Positions 46,685 to 56,167 of a stretch of 64,000 nt of DNA are shown here, one piece after another; the first letter of the stretch is position 1; the number at the start of each line of letters is the position of its first letter. The notes under the pieces were generated by a model. It saw only the letters and a program-made list of their open reading frames with translations. It did not search any database and was not told the origin of the DNA. The DNA is taken from NCBI RefSeq assembly GCF_002005405.1, contig NZ_CP019728.1:62001-126000 (forward strand). The letters run 5' to 3'. A program made the translations under genes and the position numbers. Origin of the DNA: Jeotgalibaca dankookensis. Its GTDB lineage: Bacteria; Bacillota; Bacilli; Lactobacillales; Aerococcaceae.

Positions 46685-47239
46685 ATGTCAAATATGAATT
46701 CAACGAAAGTCGTTACAGGTGAAGTGAGATTAAGCTATGCAAACGTCTGGGAACCACGTGCTGCCATGAATGGCGGAAAAGAAAAATATTCTGCATCATT
46801 AATTATTCCAAAGTCAGATACCAAAACTATTGAGGCTATTGAACGAGCCATTGATGCCGCGATTGAACAAGGAATTGGAAAGTTTGGAGGCAAGAAGCCT
46901 AATAAAGCAGCTTTAAAATTACCATTACGCGATGGGGATATCGAGAAAGAGGATGTAGCATATCAAGAAGCTTACTTTGTGAATGCCAATGCTGTACGTG
47001 CACCACAAATTGTTGATGAGTTGGTGAATCCAATCCTGGATCGTTCAGAAGTTTATTCTGGTGTTTATGCGCGAGTGTCTATCCATTTTTATGCTTATAA
47101 CGTGAACGGCAATCGTGGTGTAGCCTGCGGTCTAGGGAATATCCAGAAAATTCGTGACGGAGAACCATTAGGTGGTGGATCCTCTGCGAGTTCAGATTTT
47201 AAACCACTTTCTGATGCAACGGATGATTTCTTAGCATAG
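46685..47239 (+). CDS. DUF2815 ssDNA-binding-type protein
   Basis: 184 residues from ATG 46685, after AAAGGAG. It has VVTGEVRLSYANVWEPRAAM, YSASLIIPKSDTKT and VSIHFYAYNVNGNRGVACGL, the pattern of DUF2815, predicted to be an OB-fold ssDNA-binding protein and always next to DUF2800 in these phages. It probably coats phage replication intermediates. Function comes from family and position. Confidence 0.85.
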   Translation: MSNMNSTKVVTGEVRLSYANVWEPRAAMNGGKEKYSASLIIPKSDTKTIEAIERAIDAAIEQGIGKFGGKKPNKAALKLPLRDGDIEKEDVAYQEAYFVNANAVRAPQIVDELVNPILDRSEVYSGVYARVSIHFYAYNVNGNRGVACGLGNIQKIRDGEPLGGGSSASSDFKPLSDATDDFLA

Positions 47240-47249
47240 GAGGGAATAA

Positions 47250-47402
47250 ATGGGTGAATTGATTTTTTGGGTAATTATCGGAGTAATTTGGTTAACCATT
47301 ATTTTAGATATGGGAACGGACATAATAATCTCAATTCTTAGACGTTGGAATGAATACAAACTAGAAGTAAAGAGGATGAAAAATGAGGACAATCAGTATT
47401 GA
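47250..47402 (+). CDS. Small prophage membrane protein
   Basis: 50 residues: MGELIFWVIIGVIWLTIILD forms one membrane segment, followed by a basic tail (ISILRRWNEYKLEVKRMK). AGGAGGG lies 5 bases upstream of ATG. Its stop lies 17 bases inside the DNA polymerase gene in another frame. Unrecognised. Confidence 0.6.
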   Translation: MGELIFWVIIGVIWLTIILDMGTDIIISILRRWNEYKLEVKRMKNEDNQY

Positions 47403-49326
47403 TATAGAAACATATTCGTCTGTAAATTTATCGAAATGTGGAGTTTATAAATATGCCGAGAGTCAGGACTTTGAGGTCCTGCTCTTTGGCTATTCGATTG
47501 ATAGTGGACCGGTTGAGGTGTTGGACATAGCTTTAGGCGAAGTAATACCAGACCATGTACTTAATGCTTTATTAGATGAGACTGTGGAAAAGTGGGCATT
47601 TAATGCAAATTTCGAACGTATCTGTTTAAGTCGATTCTTGGGATACCCACCGGGACGATATTTGGAACCAAGTGGATGGTATTGCTCTATGGTGTGGTCG
47701 GCTTCTCTAGGTTTACCTCTGTCATTAGAGAAAGTTGGTGAGGTACTAGGACTAGAACATAAAAAGATGCAGGAAGGTAAGCGGCTGATTCGATACTTTT
47801 GCACACCCTGTAAACCCACGAAAGTGAATAAATGCCGAACAAGGAATCTCCCAGGTCATTCTCCACAAGATTGGAAATCTTTCAAAGAATATAACTTCAG
47901 AGATGTTGAAGTGGAATTAGCAATCCAGCGTCGTCTGTCTAAATTTCCTGTCTCAAGTGAGGAATGGAACTACTATCACCAAGACCAGAAAATTAATGAT
48001 TTAGGTATTGAGGTTGATATGGATTTGGTAGAAGGAGCAATTTATTGCGGCAGACAAACGAGAGAGCATCATCTTCAAGAAGCTAAAGATTTAACAGGCT
48101 TAGAGAACCCAAACTCACCCCTTCAATTAAAAGAGTGGCTCAATCAACAAGGGTGTCCCATCGAATCTATGGCAAAAAAAGCAGTGAAAGAGGCTTTAGA
48201 AACTTCAAAGGGAAAGAACAAGCAAGTGCTCGAACTCCGGCAAGAACTTTCGAAGTCGAGTGTGAAGAAATATGATGCGATGCTATCAGTGACGGGATTG
48301 GATTCCAGAGCACGAGGACTTATCCAGTTTTACGGAGCCAATCGAACCGGGCGTTATGCTGGCCGCCTGATTCAAGTACAAAATCTCCCGCGTAACTACC
48401 TAACTAATCTAAAGGAAGCTCGTAATTTAGTAAAAATGAAAGATACCAAAAGTTTGGAACTATTATTTGGTTCAGTATCTAATACCTTATCGGAATTGAT
48501 CCGAACAGCTTTTATTCCCAAGAAGGGTCATCGATTTATCGTAGATGACTTTTCTTCCATCGAAGCACGAATCTTAGCATGGCTATCCAAGGAACAATGG
48601 CGACAACAAGCTTTTAAAGCAGGGAAGGATATTTACTGTGAGTCTGCTTCCCAGATGTTTGGTGTTCCCGTTGAAAAGCATGGAGTGAATAGCCATCTCC
48701 GTCAAAAAGGGAAAATTGCTGAATTAGCTCTCGGTTATGGGGGTTCTGTCGGCGCACTTAAAGCCATGGGAGCCATTGAGATGGGGATAGAAGAAGGAGA
48801 CCTAAAACCACTAGTTGATGCCTGGCGTCAAGCGAGTCCCAACATAGTCGATTTCTGGTGGTCAGTGGATCGCTGCACAAAAGAAACAGTGAAAGGACGG
48901 ATGCTAACTGAAACGCATGGGCTTCGTTTTATCTATGAATCGGGAATTTTATTTATTGAGTTACCTTCCGGACGTCGGTTAGCTTACTGCAAGCCTCGCA
49001 TCGGAACCAATCGTTTTGGAGGAGAATCAGTTATTTATGCGGGAATAGGGACTGGCAATAACTGGCAAGAAATTGAATCCTATGGAGCTAAGTTTGTCGA
49101 GAATATCGTACAAGGCATTGCACGAGATATTTTAGCTGAATCCATGTATCGACTAAAAGATTATCGCATCGTAATGCACGTCCATGATGAAATTGTCTTG
49201 GAAGTTCCAGAAGACCAATCTAGTATTGAAGAAATATCAACCATCATGAGTAAACAGCCAGAATGGGCTCAAGGTTTAGAACTTGGAGCCGATGGTTTTG
49301 AATGTCACTTTTATCAAAAAGATTAA
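47383..49326 (+). CDS. Phage DNA polymerase, family A
   Basis: 647 residues, ATG 47383. The N-terminal 3'-5' exonuclease has RTISIDIETYSSVNLSKCGV and FNANFERICLSRFLGYPP. The polymerase domain has motif A (DDFSSIEARILAWLSKEQ), motif B (RQKGKIAELALGYGGSVGAL) and motif C (VMHVHDEIVLEVPED). It is the replicative polymerase of this phage type, working with the primase-helicase downstream. Length and motif spacing fit phage-type pol I proteins in Streptococcus and Clostridium phages. Confidence 0.95.
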   Translation: MRTISIDIETYSSVNLSKCGVYKYAESQDFEVLLFGYSIDSGPVEVLDIALGEVIPDHVLNALLDETVEKWAFNANFERICLSRFLGYPPGRYLEPSGWYCSMVWSASLGLPLSLEKVGEVLGLEHKKMQEGKRLIRYFCTPCKPTKVNKCRTRNLPGHSPQDWKSFKEYNFRDVEVELAIQRRLSKFPVSSEEWNYYHQDQKINDLGIEVDMDLVEGAIYCGRQTREHHLQEAKDLTGLENPNSPLQLKEWLNQQGCPIESMAKKAVKEALETSKGKNKQVLELRQELSKSSVKKYDAMLSVTGLDSRARGLIQFYGANRTGRYAGRLIQVQNLPRNYLTNLKEARNLVKMKDTKSLELLFGSVSNTLSELIRTAFIPKKGHRFIVDDFSSIEARILAWLSKEQWRQQAFKAGKDIYCESASQMFGVPVEKHGVNSHLRQKGKIAELALGYGGSVGALKAMGAIEMGIEEGDLKPLVDAWRQASPNIVDFWWSVDRCTKETVKGRMLTETHGLRFIYESGILFIELPSGRRLAYCKPRIGTNRFGGESVIYAGIGTGNNWQEIESYGAKFVENIVQGIARDILAESMYRLKDYRIVMHVHDEIVLEVPEDQSSIEEISTIMSKQPEWAQGLELGADGFECHFYQKD

Positions 49327-49339
49327 CAGGAGGGAAAAG

Positions 49340-51574
49340 ATGAATTTATATTGTTCAGTCACGATTGGAAATCATCGGGCTACCGTATTTCCACATCAAG
49401 TCAGTGTCGATTCAAAAGAAAAATTAGAACAAGCAGCAGCTTATGATCATGTTGCTGCTGCCTATGAAAATAACTATCGATCGGTGGGAAATTTTAAGGT
49501 GTCAAATGTTGTTGTACTAGATTTAGATAATGATCACTCTGATAACTCAGAGGATTGGATTGAGATGAGTGACTTTATTACCTACTTTCCTGATGTCAAA
49601 TGTTATTTAGTAACGAGTCGAAACCATCAAAAGAAGAAAGGTAGTTTATCAGCTCGGCCTCGCTTTCATGTGTATTTTCCGATTGAGGAAGTTTATGATG
49701 CGCAAGATTATAAACAGTTAAAAGAATCCATTGTCGATTACTTTCCCTACTTTGATCGCAATGCTTTAGATAGCGCGCGTATGACATTTGGGGTGGCCAA
49801 TCCTGAAATAGTCCACTGCGCCGGCAATCAAAAGGTCTGCAGCTTTATCCGACTATTTCCTTCATTTGAGTCATGGGCTCATGACCAGACTTCGATACCA
49901 GAAGGGTCTCGGAATAGTACGATGAGCCATTATGCTGGACGACTTTTAATTCGCTTAGGAAATACCAAGGAAGCACGAGAGCAGTTTGAACAAAAAGCAT
50001 TAGATTGTTCACCACCTTTATCGGAAGAAGAATTGAATAAGATTTGGCAGTCTGCTTTGAATTTTGGAGAGCGTGTGTCTCAGGATCCTAATTACATTCC
50101 ACCGGACCAATTTAATGTGACCTATCAATATAAACCCACAGACTATTCAGATGTGGGCCAAGCTTCTGTATTGGCAGAACACTTTTCTCATCAGCTTTGC
50201 TATTCTCCTTCAACGGACTTTCTAGTGTATAACGGGAGTTATTGGGACGAGTCAAAGTCTCAAGCTGTTGGGGTTGTAAAAGAACTGACGAATAAACAAC
50301 TTGAAGAAGCAGGAAATAAAATCAATGAATACAGACAGCTTCTTGAAAATAACGGCGGAATGCAATTGCTTGCTTCCATGAGTAAGAAAAAAGCCCAAGA
50401 AGCCATGACGAAAGAGCAGGCTGTTATCATGCGAAATCTCGAAGGAGCTTTAGCGTATGAAGATTTTGTGCTCAAACGACGTGATAATCGATACATTCAA
50501 TCCGCATTAAATGTGGTACGTCATCTTGTAGAAATTGAACAAGGTGAATTAGACCAGGGTGAGTTTTTACTTAATACACCTTCTTATACGATTGATTTAA
50601 AAACAGGAGAGCTGTTAGCGCACCGGCCAGAAGACTTTATTACCAAACAAACTTTAGTGGACGTATCGGACAAAGGAGAGAAATATTGGTTGGATGCTTT
50701 AGATACTTTTTTCCAAGAGGATCAAGAATTGATCGATTATGTTCAGAAAATTGTCGGACTGGCGGCGAATGGCAAGGTATACGTGGAAGCCCTTATAATT
50801 GCCTATGGAGATGGCCGCAATGGGAAGTCTACCTTTTGGAATGTGATTGCCAAAGTCCTAGGTAGCTATTCTGGGAATCTATCGGCGGATTCATTGACGA
50901 TGAAGCAACAAGGTAATGTGAAATACGAACTGGCAGAAGCAAAAGGAAAACGCCTCTTAATCTCTGCCGAACTTCAAGAAGGGATGCGACTCAACACGTC
51001 TGTCGTCAAAAAGTTATGCTCCACTGATGAGATTTTCGCGGAGAAAAAGTTTAAGGATCCCTTTTCTTATACGCCGAGTCATACATTGGTCCTTTACACC
51101 AATCACCTTCCAAAAGTAGGCGCCTTGGATGAAGGAACATGGCGACGATTAATTGTTATTCCCTTTGAGGCAAAGATTGAAGGAAACAGTGATATTAAAA
51201 ACTACGCGGATTTTCTTTATCAAGAAGCCGGCGAAGCTATCTTAGCTTGGGTAGTTGAAGGGGCACAGAAGGTCATTGCTGAAGATTATAAAATTTCGCA
51301 GCCTCAAAAGGTAAAAGATGCGGTTGCTTTTTATAAGGAAACGAATGACTGGTTCCATCATTTCATAATGGATTGCTGTGATGTTAAAGAAGGGCTCATA
51401 GAAAAATCAGGAAGAGTCTACGAGGAATATAGAGCCTATTGTCACCGTTCTGGAGAATTCCCTAGAAGCACGACTGATTTTTATACAGCTCTTGCCTCAG
51501 CGGGATTTGAACGGAAGAAGACCAATCGTGGTACTTTCATCCATGGATTGAAATTACAAAGTGAATTTTTATAA
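49340..51574 (+). CDS. Phage primase-helicase (P4/D5-type, SF3 helicase)
   Basis: 744 residues from ATG 49340 with CAGGAGGG upstream; the longer frame overlaps the polymerase. The N-terminal part (VVVLDLDNDHSDNSEDW, SARPRFHVYFPIEEVYD and NALDSARMTFG) is an archaeo-eukaryotic-primase-like or related domain. The C-terminal SF3 helicase has IAYGDGRNGKSTFWNVIAKV (Walker A), then RLLISAELQEGMRLN and LVLYTNHLPKVGALDEGTWR. It primes and unwinds phage DNA at the origin. An inverted repeat that may be the origin follows directly. Confidence 0.92.
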   Translation: MNLYCSVTIGNHRATVFPHQVSVDSKEKLEQAAAYDHVAAAYENNYRSVGNFKVSNVVVLDLDNDHSDNSEDWIEMSDFITYFPDVKCYLVTSRNHQKKKGSLSARPRFHVYFPIEEVYDAQDYKQLKESIVDYFPYFDRNALDSARMTFGVANPEIVHCAGNQKVCSFIRLFPSFESWAHDQTSIPEGSRNSTMSHYAGRLLIRLGNTKEAREQFEQKALDCSPPLSEEELNKIWQSALNFGERVSQDPNYIPPDQFNVTYQYKPTDYSDVGQASVLAEHFSHQLCYSPSTDFLVYNGSYWDESKSQAVGVVKELTNKQLEEAGNKINEYRQLLENNGGMQLLASMSKKKAQEAMTKEQAVIMRNLEGALAYEDFVLKRRDNRYIQSALNVVRHLVEIEQGELDQGEFLLNTPSYTIDLKTGELLAHRPEDFITKQTLVDVSDKGEKYWLDALDTFFQEDQELIDYVQKIVGLAANGKVYVEALIIAYGDGRNGKSTFWNVIAKVLGSYSGNLSADSLTMKQQGNVKYELAEAKGKRLLISAELQEGMRLNTSVVKKLCSTDEIFAEKKFKDPFSYTPSHTLVLYTNHLPKVGALDEGTWRRLIVIPFEAKIEGNSDIKNYADFLYQEAGEAILAWVVEGAQKVIAEDYKISQPQKVKDAVAFYKETNDWFHHFIMDCCDVKEGLIEKSGRVYEEYRAYCHRSGEFPRSTTDFYTALASAGFERKKTNRGTFIHGLKLQSEFL

Positions 51575-51590
51575 AGCTTGATACAAAGGG

Positions 51591-51695
51591 AAAGTGACAC
51601 CCAGTGACGGCTATTTCTATACCTATTTTATATAGAGCAAAAATTAAAATTATATATAAATAAGAATAGATACAGCCATCACTCACCGTCACTTT
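51591..51695. repeat. Long imperfect inverted repeat, candidate phage replication origin
   Basis: AAAGTGAC (51591-51598) pairs exactly with GTCACTTT (51688-51695); AGTGACGGCT (51603-51612) pairs with AGCCATCACT (51674-51683) with one mismatch; the arms end in TTTCTAT / ATAGATA. The centre (51620-51665) is almost pure A/T. AGTGAC-type words recur in the arms. No T run follows. Position next to the SF3 primase-helicase suits an origin. Confidence 0.55.
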
Positions 51696-51725
51696 ATTGA
51701 TTTATCAAACTATTGAGGGGGTAAC

Positions 51726-52013
51726 ATGAGAGAAAAGGAAATTGAACAGCAATTAATTAGAGCAGTCAGATGTCTTGGAGGATGGTGTTTAAAGTGGACG
51801 AGTCCAAGTTTAACTGGGATTCCTGACCGAATAGTATTGCTTCCAGGAGGTAAGCTGGCTTTTGTTGAAGTGAAAGCACCCGGTCATAAACCTCGTAAAC
51901 TTCAACAGAAACGGATTAACCAACTTCAATCCTTAGATTTTAAATGCTTTGTACTAGATAGCACAGAAGATATATCAAGAATACTTGAGGAGGTGATTCG
52001 TGATGGAGTTTAA
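51726..52013 (+). CDS. VRR-NUC domain nuclease
   Basis: 95 residues. The VRR-NUC (PF08774) nuclease core is seen in TGIPDRIVLLPGGKLAFVEV with the ExK in EVKAPGHKPRK. Members are small structure-specific nucleases; in phages they sit with the SNF2-type helicase that follows. AGGGGG lies before ATG. The stop overlaps the helicase start by 11 bases. Confidence 0.93.
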   Translation: MREKEIEQQLIRAVRCLGGWCLKWTSPSLTGIPDRIVLLPGGKLAFVEVKAPGHKPRKLQQKRINQLQSLDFKCFVLDSTEDISRILEEVIRDGV

Positions 52014-53352
52014 ACCACATGGTTATCAACAACAGATGATTGAATACATTGATACTCATCCTGTCGCGGCTCTGTTTTTAGATATGGGACTTGGAAAGAC
52101 AGTCATTACTTTGACAGCAATTAAGAATTTGATGTACGACTCTTTTGAAGTAAAGAAAGTCTTGGTGATAGCTCCGTTGAGGGTAGCAAGAGATACCTGG
52201 CCCAATGAAATAGAAAAGTGGAACCATCTACAGGATCTTCGTTATTCTGCCGTAGTTGGTAATCAAATAGAAAGACAGTCAGCCCTTAAACAAGAGGTCG
52301 AAATATATATCATTAATCGTGAGAATGTCACATGGTTGATCGAAAAGAGTGGTTATCAATTTGATTTTGATATGGTCATCATTGATGAACTCTCTAGTTT
52401 TAAGTCACATGCCGCAAAACGTTTTAAATCATTGCTAAAAGTTAGACCTTTTATCAAACGAATTGTCGGACTAACTGGGACGCCATCGAGTAATGGTTTA
52501 ATGGATTTATGGGCACAATTTCGAATCTTAGATAAGGGAGAGCGTCTTGGACGGTTTATCACTCACTACCGCCAGCGTTACTTTGACCCCGATCAACGGA
52601 ATGGTATGGTCATTTATTCTTATAAACCTAAGCCTGAAGCAGAAGAAGCAATCTACAATCAAATTGAAGACATTACAGTTTCCATGAAGGCAGAGGACTA
52701 TTTAGATTTGCCAGACTTTATAACCAATGAAGTAGTTGTTAGGCTATCAGATAAGGAACGCAAAGTTTATGACGAGATGCGAAAAGAAATGATTGTGGAG
52801 GTAAAAGACAAAGAAATTGATGCGATTAATGCCGCCAGTCTTTCCAATAAGTTACTCCAAATGGCCAGTGGATCCGTTTACGATGAGCAAAAAGAGAGTG
52901 TCTGGCTTCATGACCGTAAGTTAGATGCCCTAGAAGATCTTGTCGAGGCTGCGAATGGAAAACCACTTCTGGTAGTCTATTGGTTCAAACATGACTTAAC
53001 TCGTATCACCCAACGATTTGATGTGAAGGTATTAAAGACGCAACAAGACTTTCAAGATTGGAATAAAGGATTAATTCCAATCGCTTTGATTCATCCAGCT
53101 AGTGCTGGTCATGGTTTAAACTTACAAGCAGGAGGCTCTACTTTAGTTTGGTTTTCATTAACTTGGTCCTTAGAACTTTACCAACAAACCAACGCGCGGC
53201 TCTATCGGCAAGGACAAAAGGAGTCAGTTGTAGTCCATCACATTATCACTGAGGATACGATTGATGAGGATGTTATGAAAGCATTAAGGTTAAAAGATAA
53301 ATTTCAAAATCAATTAATGGAAGCTGTCAAAGCGGAATTGGAGGTAAGTTAG
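52003..53352 (+). CDS. SNF2-type DEAD/DEAH helicase (phage)
   Basis: 449 residues from ATG 52003, 8 bases after AGGAGGTG; GTG 52000 is the other choice. Motifs: FLDMGLGKTVITLTAIKNL (Walker A), MVIIDELSSFKS (Walker B), RIVGLTGTPSSNGLMDLWAQ, TLVWFSLTWSLELYQQTNARL and YRQGQKESVVVHHII. It matches the phage helicase usually paired with VRR-NUC, thought to process recombination intermediates. Exact function unproven. Confidence 0.93.
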   Translation: MEFKPHGYQQQMIEYIDTHPVAALFLDMGLGKTVITLTAIKNLMYDSFEVKKVLVIAPLRVARDTWPNEIEKWNHLQDLRYSAVVGNQIERQSALKQEVEIYIINRENVTWLIEKSGYQFDFDMVIIDELSSFKSHAAKRFKSLLKVRPFIKRIVGLTGTPSSNGLMDLWAQFRILDKGERLGRFITHYRQRYFDPDQRNGMVIYSYKPKPEAEEAIYNQIEDITVSMKAEDYLDLPDFITNEVVVRLSDKERKVYDEMRKEMIVEVKDKEIDAINAASLSNKLLQMASGSVYDEQKESVWLHDRKLDALEDLVEAANGKPLLVVYWFKHDLTRITQRFDVKVLKTQQDFQDWNKGLIPIALIHPASAGHGLNLQAGGSTLVWFSLTWSLELYQQTNARLYRQGQKESVVVHHIITEDTIDEDVMKALRLKDKFQNQLMEAVKAELEVS

Positions 53353-53353
53353 A

Positions 53354-53767
53354 TTGAATGCTAAAGAATATTTACAACAAGCTTTTTACTTAGATCAACT
53401 TATTAATTCAAAACTAGAACAAGTCGACCAATTAAGACTTTTAGCGACTAAAGCAACGTCTACTTTATCAGACATGCCAAAGCATCCTCATTCCAAGCAG
53501 TCTAGCTTAGAAGAAACTGTTATCAAAATAATGAGCCTCCAAGAAGAAATCAATATCGATATCGATAAGCTAGTGGACTTGAAACGAGATATCATGGTGA
53601 AGATAAAGATAGTAAAAGATTCAGAAGAACAAATGGTACTAGAGAAACGTTATCTATGCTTTCTCCCTTTTGAACAAATTGCTATCGACTTAAATTATAA
53701 TATCCGCCATATCTATCGGTTACATAATAAAGGATTAGATGATGTGACTAAACAATTTAAATCTTAG
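53354..53767 (+). CDS. DUF1492 family phage regulator
   Basis: 137 residues from TTG 53354, GGAGG 10 bases upstream. It begins NAKEYLQQAFYLDQLINSKL and has the C-terminal HTH-like LEKRYLCFLPFEQIAIDLNY followed by IRHIYRLHNKGLDDV, the DUF1492 signature. These proteins are placed at the end of the phage early operon, likely activating late transcription (ArpU-like). A terminator follows. Confidence 0.88.
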   Translation: MNAKEYLQQAFYLDQLINSKLEQVDQLRLLATKATSTLSDMPKHPHSKQSSLEETVIKIMSLQEEINIDIDKLVDLKRDIMVKIKIVKDSEEQMVLEKRYLCFLPFEQIAIDLNYNIRHIYRLHNKGLDDVTKQFKS

Positions 53768-53836
53768 CAGTAAATGTCATTGAATGTCAGTTAACTCTTT
53801 TGTTAATGTTAAGCTAGGAAAAAAAGATAAGACACG

Positions 53837-53872
53837 AGCCTATGCAAGCTGAAAACTTGTATGGGCTTTTTC
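53837..53872 (+). terminator. Terminator after the DUF1492 gene
   Basis: AGCCTATGCAAG (53837-53848) pairs with CTTGTATGGGCT (53856-53867) with one or two wobble pairs, then TTTTTC. It separates early and packaging genes. Confidence 0.75.
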
Positions 53873-53891
53873 TATGTGGAGGTGAAAGACT

Positions 53892-54266
53892 GTGCCAAGA
53901 CAACCCAAGAAACCTTGTTCTTATCCAGGGTGTCCAGAGTTAGTAGATGGACGGTACTGTGAGGCGCATCGAAAGGAAAGCCATCAAACTTACAATCGAT
54001 ATCAGAGAGACCCTGAAAGTAACAAACGCTATGGAAGACAGTGGCGAAGGATACGACAATTGTATCTGCATCAGAATCCTTTGTGTGAGCAGTGTCAAGC
54101 AGAGGGAAGACTGACTGCTGGTCAGGAAGTGCATCACATCTTACCGCTGGGACGAGGTGGAACGAATGACTTTACTAACCTCCAAACATTATGCAAACCC
54201 TGCCACTCCAAGCAATCGATATTAGATGGGGATCGATTTCCAAAGGGTGTTGAGTATAAATACTAG
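53892..54266 (+). CDS. HNH endonuclease of the packaging module
   Basis: 124 residues from GTG 53892 (AGGTG upstream). Two Cys pairs (CSYPGCPE, CEQCQAEG) and the HNH core EVHHILPLGRGGTNDFTNLQ followed by TLCKPCHSKQ are visible. In cos-type phages such as HK97-like relatives, HNH genes beside the small terminase are needed for specific cos cleavage. Adjacent gene order supports that role here. Confidence 0.93.
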   Translation: MPRQPKKPCSYPGCPELVDGRYCEAHRKESHQTYNRYQRDPESNKRYGRQWRRIRQLYLHQNPLCEQCQAEGRLTAGQEVHHILPLGRGGTNDFTNLQTLCKPCHSKQSILDGDRFPKGVEYKY

Positions 54267-54305
54267 AAATAGGTTTTAGTGACGTCGATATGGTGGAAAT
54301 ATATA

Positions 54306-54380
54306 AGGGGAGGGGGAGGTCGAATCTCTCTGAAGGTAAGGCGTTCAGCGGGCGGGGACCCTCGCGTAAATTTTTTTGAA
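54306..54380 (+). other. Candidate cos site between HNH and terS
   Basis: AGGGGAGGGGGAGGTCGAATC (split here at 20) lies near 54307-54326 and GGGCGGGGACCCTCGCG near 54350-54366, followed by A/T-rich AAATTTTTTTG. G-rich strings of this type, GGGGGAGGTC then a CGGGGACC block, recur between HNH and terS genes in Firmicute cos phages, where the terminase nicks. The 183-base gap contains no gene. The cut position cannot be read off. Confidence 0.55.
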
Positions 54381-54449
54381 TTCAAACAGGGTATTACCCC
54401 CTTCCTATTTGCCTGACAGTGGGGTTAGTTGAGATGAGGTGAAAGGTGG

Positions 54450-54983
54450 TTGGCAAAAGATGGTACTAGGCGCGGTGGCGCACGTATTGGTGCAGGACGA
54501 AAGAAGAATGCTTTAGTGGACAAGATAAATGATGACCGGTTGAAGGATACTTATGTTCTACCCACACCAGAAGGTTTGGAAGCGACCGATATGCCACCCA
54601 TTAATGATTATTTAAAACAAGAACAAAAAAACGGTGAAAAGTTTTATGTGGAAGAAATTTATGAGGAGATGTGGAATTGGCTCAAAATGCACGAATGCGA
54701 AGCCTTTGTGAATCAGCAACTCATTGAACAGTATGCAATGACGGTTTCCAGATGGATTCAGTGCGAACAAGCTATTTCAGAATTTGGCTTTCTGGCTAAA
54801 CACCCGACGACGGGGAATGCAATTGCTTCTCCCTATGTTTCTATGTCGAAAGACTACATGAAACAAATTAATACACTGTGGTATCAGATTTATCAAATTG
54901 TCCGAGAGAATGCGAGTGTGTCCTATGATGGGCCAATACCTAAAGATGATTTGATGGAAAAACTACTTAGAAAAAAATCTTAA
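54450..54983 (+). CDS. Terminase small subunit, P27 family
   Basis: 177 residues from TTG 54450, with GAGGTG upstream. The N-terminus AKDGTRRGGARIGAGRKK is the hallmark of P27-type TerS. Later helices (FVNQQLIEQYAMTVSRWIQC and EFGFLAKHPTTGNAIASPYV) fit the family. TerS binds cos DNA and directs TerL. The large subunit lies about 4 kb further, with metK, the methyltransferase and small genes between the two. Confidence 0.9.
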   Translation: MAKDGTRRGGARIGAGRKKNALVDKINDDRLKDTYVLPTPEGLEATDMPPINDYLKQEQKNGEKFYVEEIYEEMWNWLKMHECEAFVNQQLIEQYAMTVSRWIQCEQAISEFGFLAKHPTTGNAIASPYVSMSKDYMKQINTLWYQIYQIVRENASVSYDGPIPKDDLMEKLLRKKS

Positions 54984-54997
54984 TTGGAGGATAGACA

Positions 54998-56167
54998 ATG
55001 ACAATAATTAAAACAGCAGAGAGTGTTTGTGAGGGGCACCCTGATAAACTCTGTGATCAAATATCGGATGCTATTTTAGATGAAGCACTATCGCTAGATA
55101 ATCAATCGCGGGTGGCCTGTGAAGTAATGATTACGAAAGGTCATGTATTTATAGCTGGGGAAATAACTTGTAATACAAAAATAGGTATCCGCCAAGTTAT
55201 TAGACGCGTATTGGAGTCATGTGGGTATGACGCGCGAAAATTAAAAATCCACGTGCATATTCAAAAACAAAGTAAAGACATTCAAGATGGTGTTGATATA
55301 GCTCTGGAAGTTCGAGAAGGAAGTCAACATGACGAGTTGGGTGCCGGAGACCAAGGGACAGTCTATGGTTATGCGACGAATGAAACCTATGACCGCTTAC
55401 CCATGCCATTATCTTATGCCCATCAATTATGTCAGCGATTAGATTCAGCAAGATGGTTAGGAACGATTGAAGGAATCCACTCAGATGGCAAGTCCCAGGT
55501 CAGTGTAGAATACAAAGATGGAAAGCCGAAAAGGATTGCTGCGATTGTCATTTCGATTCAACATGATGAGGCTAAAAATATCGACCAATTAAAACAAGAA
55601 GTTAAATCTCATGTTATTCTACCAGTTGTCCGTCAAGACTTACTGGATGAAGATACATTGATATTAATTAATCCGTCTGGTCGGTTTGTTATTGGAGGGC
55701 CTGACGCAGATACCGGACTAACAGGTCGTAAAATTATGGTGGATACATATGGTGGTTTAGGTGCTCATGGTGGAGGAGCCTTTTCAGGAAAGGACCCCAC
55801 AAAAGTTGACCGGTCGGGTGCTTATATGGCAAGACATATCGCAAGACAAGTGATTGATGAGAACTTAGCAGAAAAATGTGAAATCGCCATATCCTATGCG
55901 ATAGGTAAAGCAGAGCCAGTTGCCATTTCAGTAAATACGTTTGGAACCGGTAAATTATCGGACGACAAACTAAAAGAGATTATTTTAGTATCATACGATT
56001 TAAGTCCGAAGGGAATTATCGACTATTTAAATTTAAGGTATGTTAAATATCAGCGAACAGCTTGCTATGGCCACTTTAATTCGAGTCGGTTTACCTGGGA
56101 ACAAACAGCTCATAAGAAATTAACGAAGGAGGGGATTATCAATGGAGATGAGGCAATTATCTCTTAA
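54998..56167 (+). CDS. metK: S-adenosylmethionine synthetase carried by prophage
   Basis: 389 residues, standard MetK length. Motifs: TAESVCEGHPDKLCDQISDA (metal and ATP binding), GAGDQGTVYGYATNE, DTGLTGRKIMVDTYGG and GGGAFSGKDPTKVDRSGAYM. All look intact, so it should make SAM from methionine and ATP. It is set between terS and a DNA methyltransferase, overlapping the latter by 26 bases, so it probably supplies SAM for methylation of phage DNA. The host chromosome should hold its own metK elsewhere. Confidence 0.96.
   Translation: MTIIKTAESVCEGHPDKLCDQISDAILDEALSLDNQSRVACEVMITKGHVFIAGEITCNTKIGIRQVIRRVLESCGYDARKLKIHVHIQKQSKDIQDGVDIALEVREGSQHDELGAGDQGTVYGYATNETYDRLPMPLSYAHQLCQRLDSARWLGTIEGIHSDGKSQVSVEYKDGKPKRIAAIVISIQHDEAKNIDQLKQEVKSHVILPVVRQDLLDEDTLILINPSGRFVIGGPDADTGLTGRKIMVDTYGGLGAHGGGAFSGKDPTKVDRSGAYMARHIARQVIDENLAEKCEIAISYAIGKAEPVAISVNTFGTGKLSDDKLKEIILVSYDLSPKGIIDYLNLRYVKYQRTACYGHFNSSRFTWEQTAHKKLTKEGIINGDEAIIS

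Noticed and set aside
53768-53891. An extra gene or riboswitch between DUF1492 and HNH genes
   Set aside because: Only one terminator hairpin is seen and no open frame with ribosome site.
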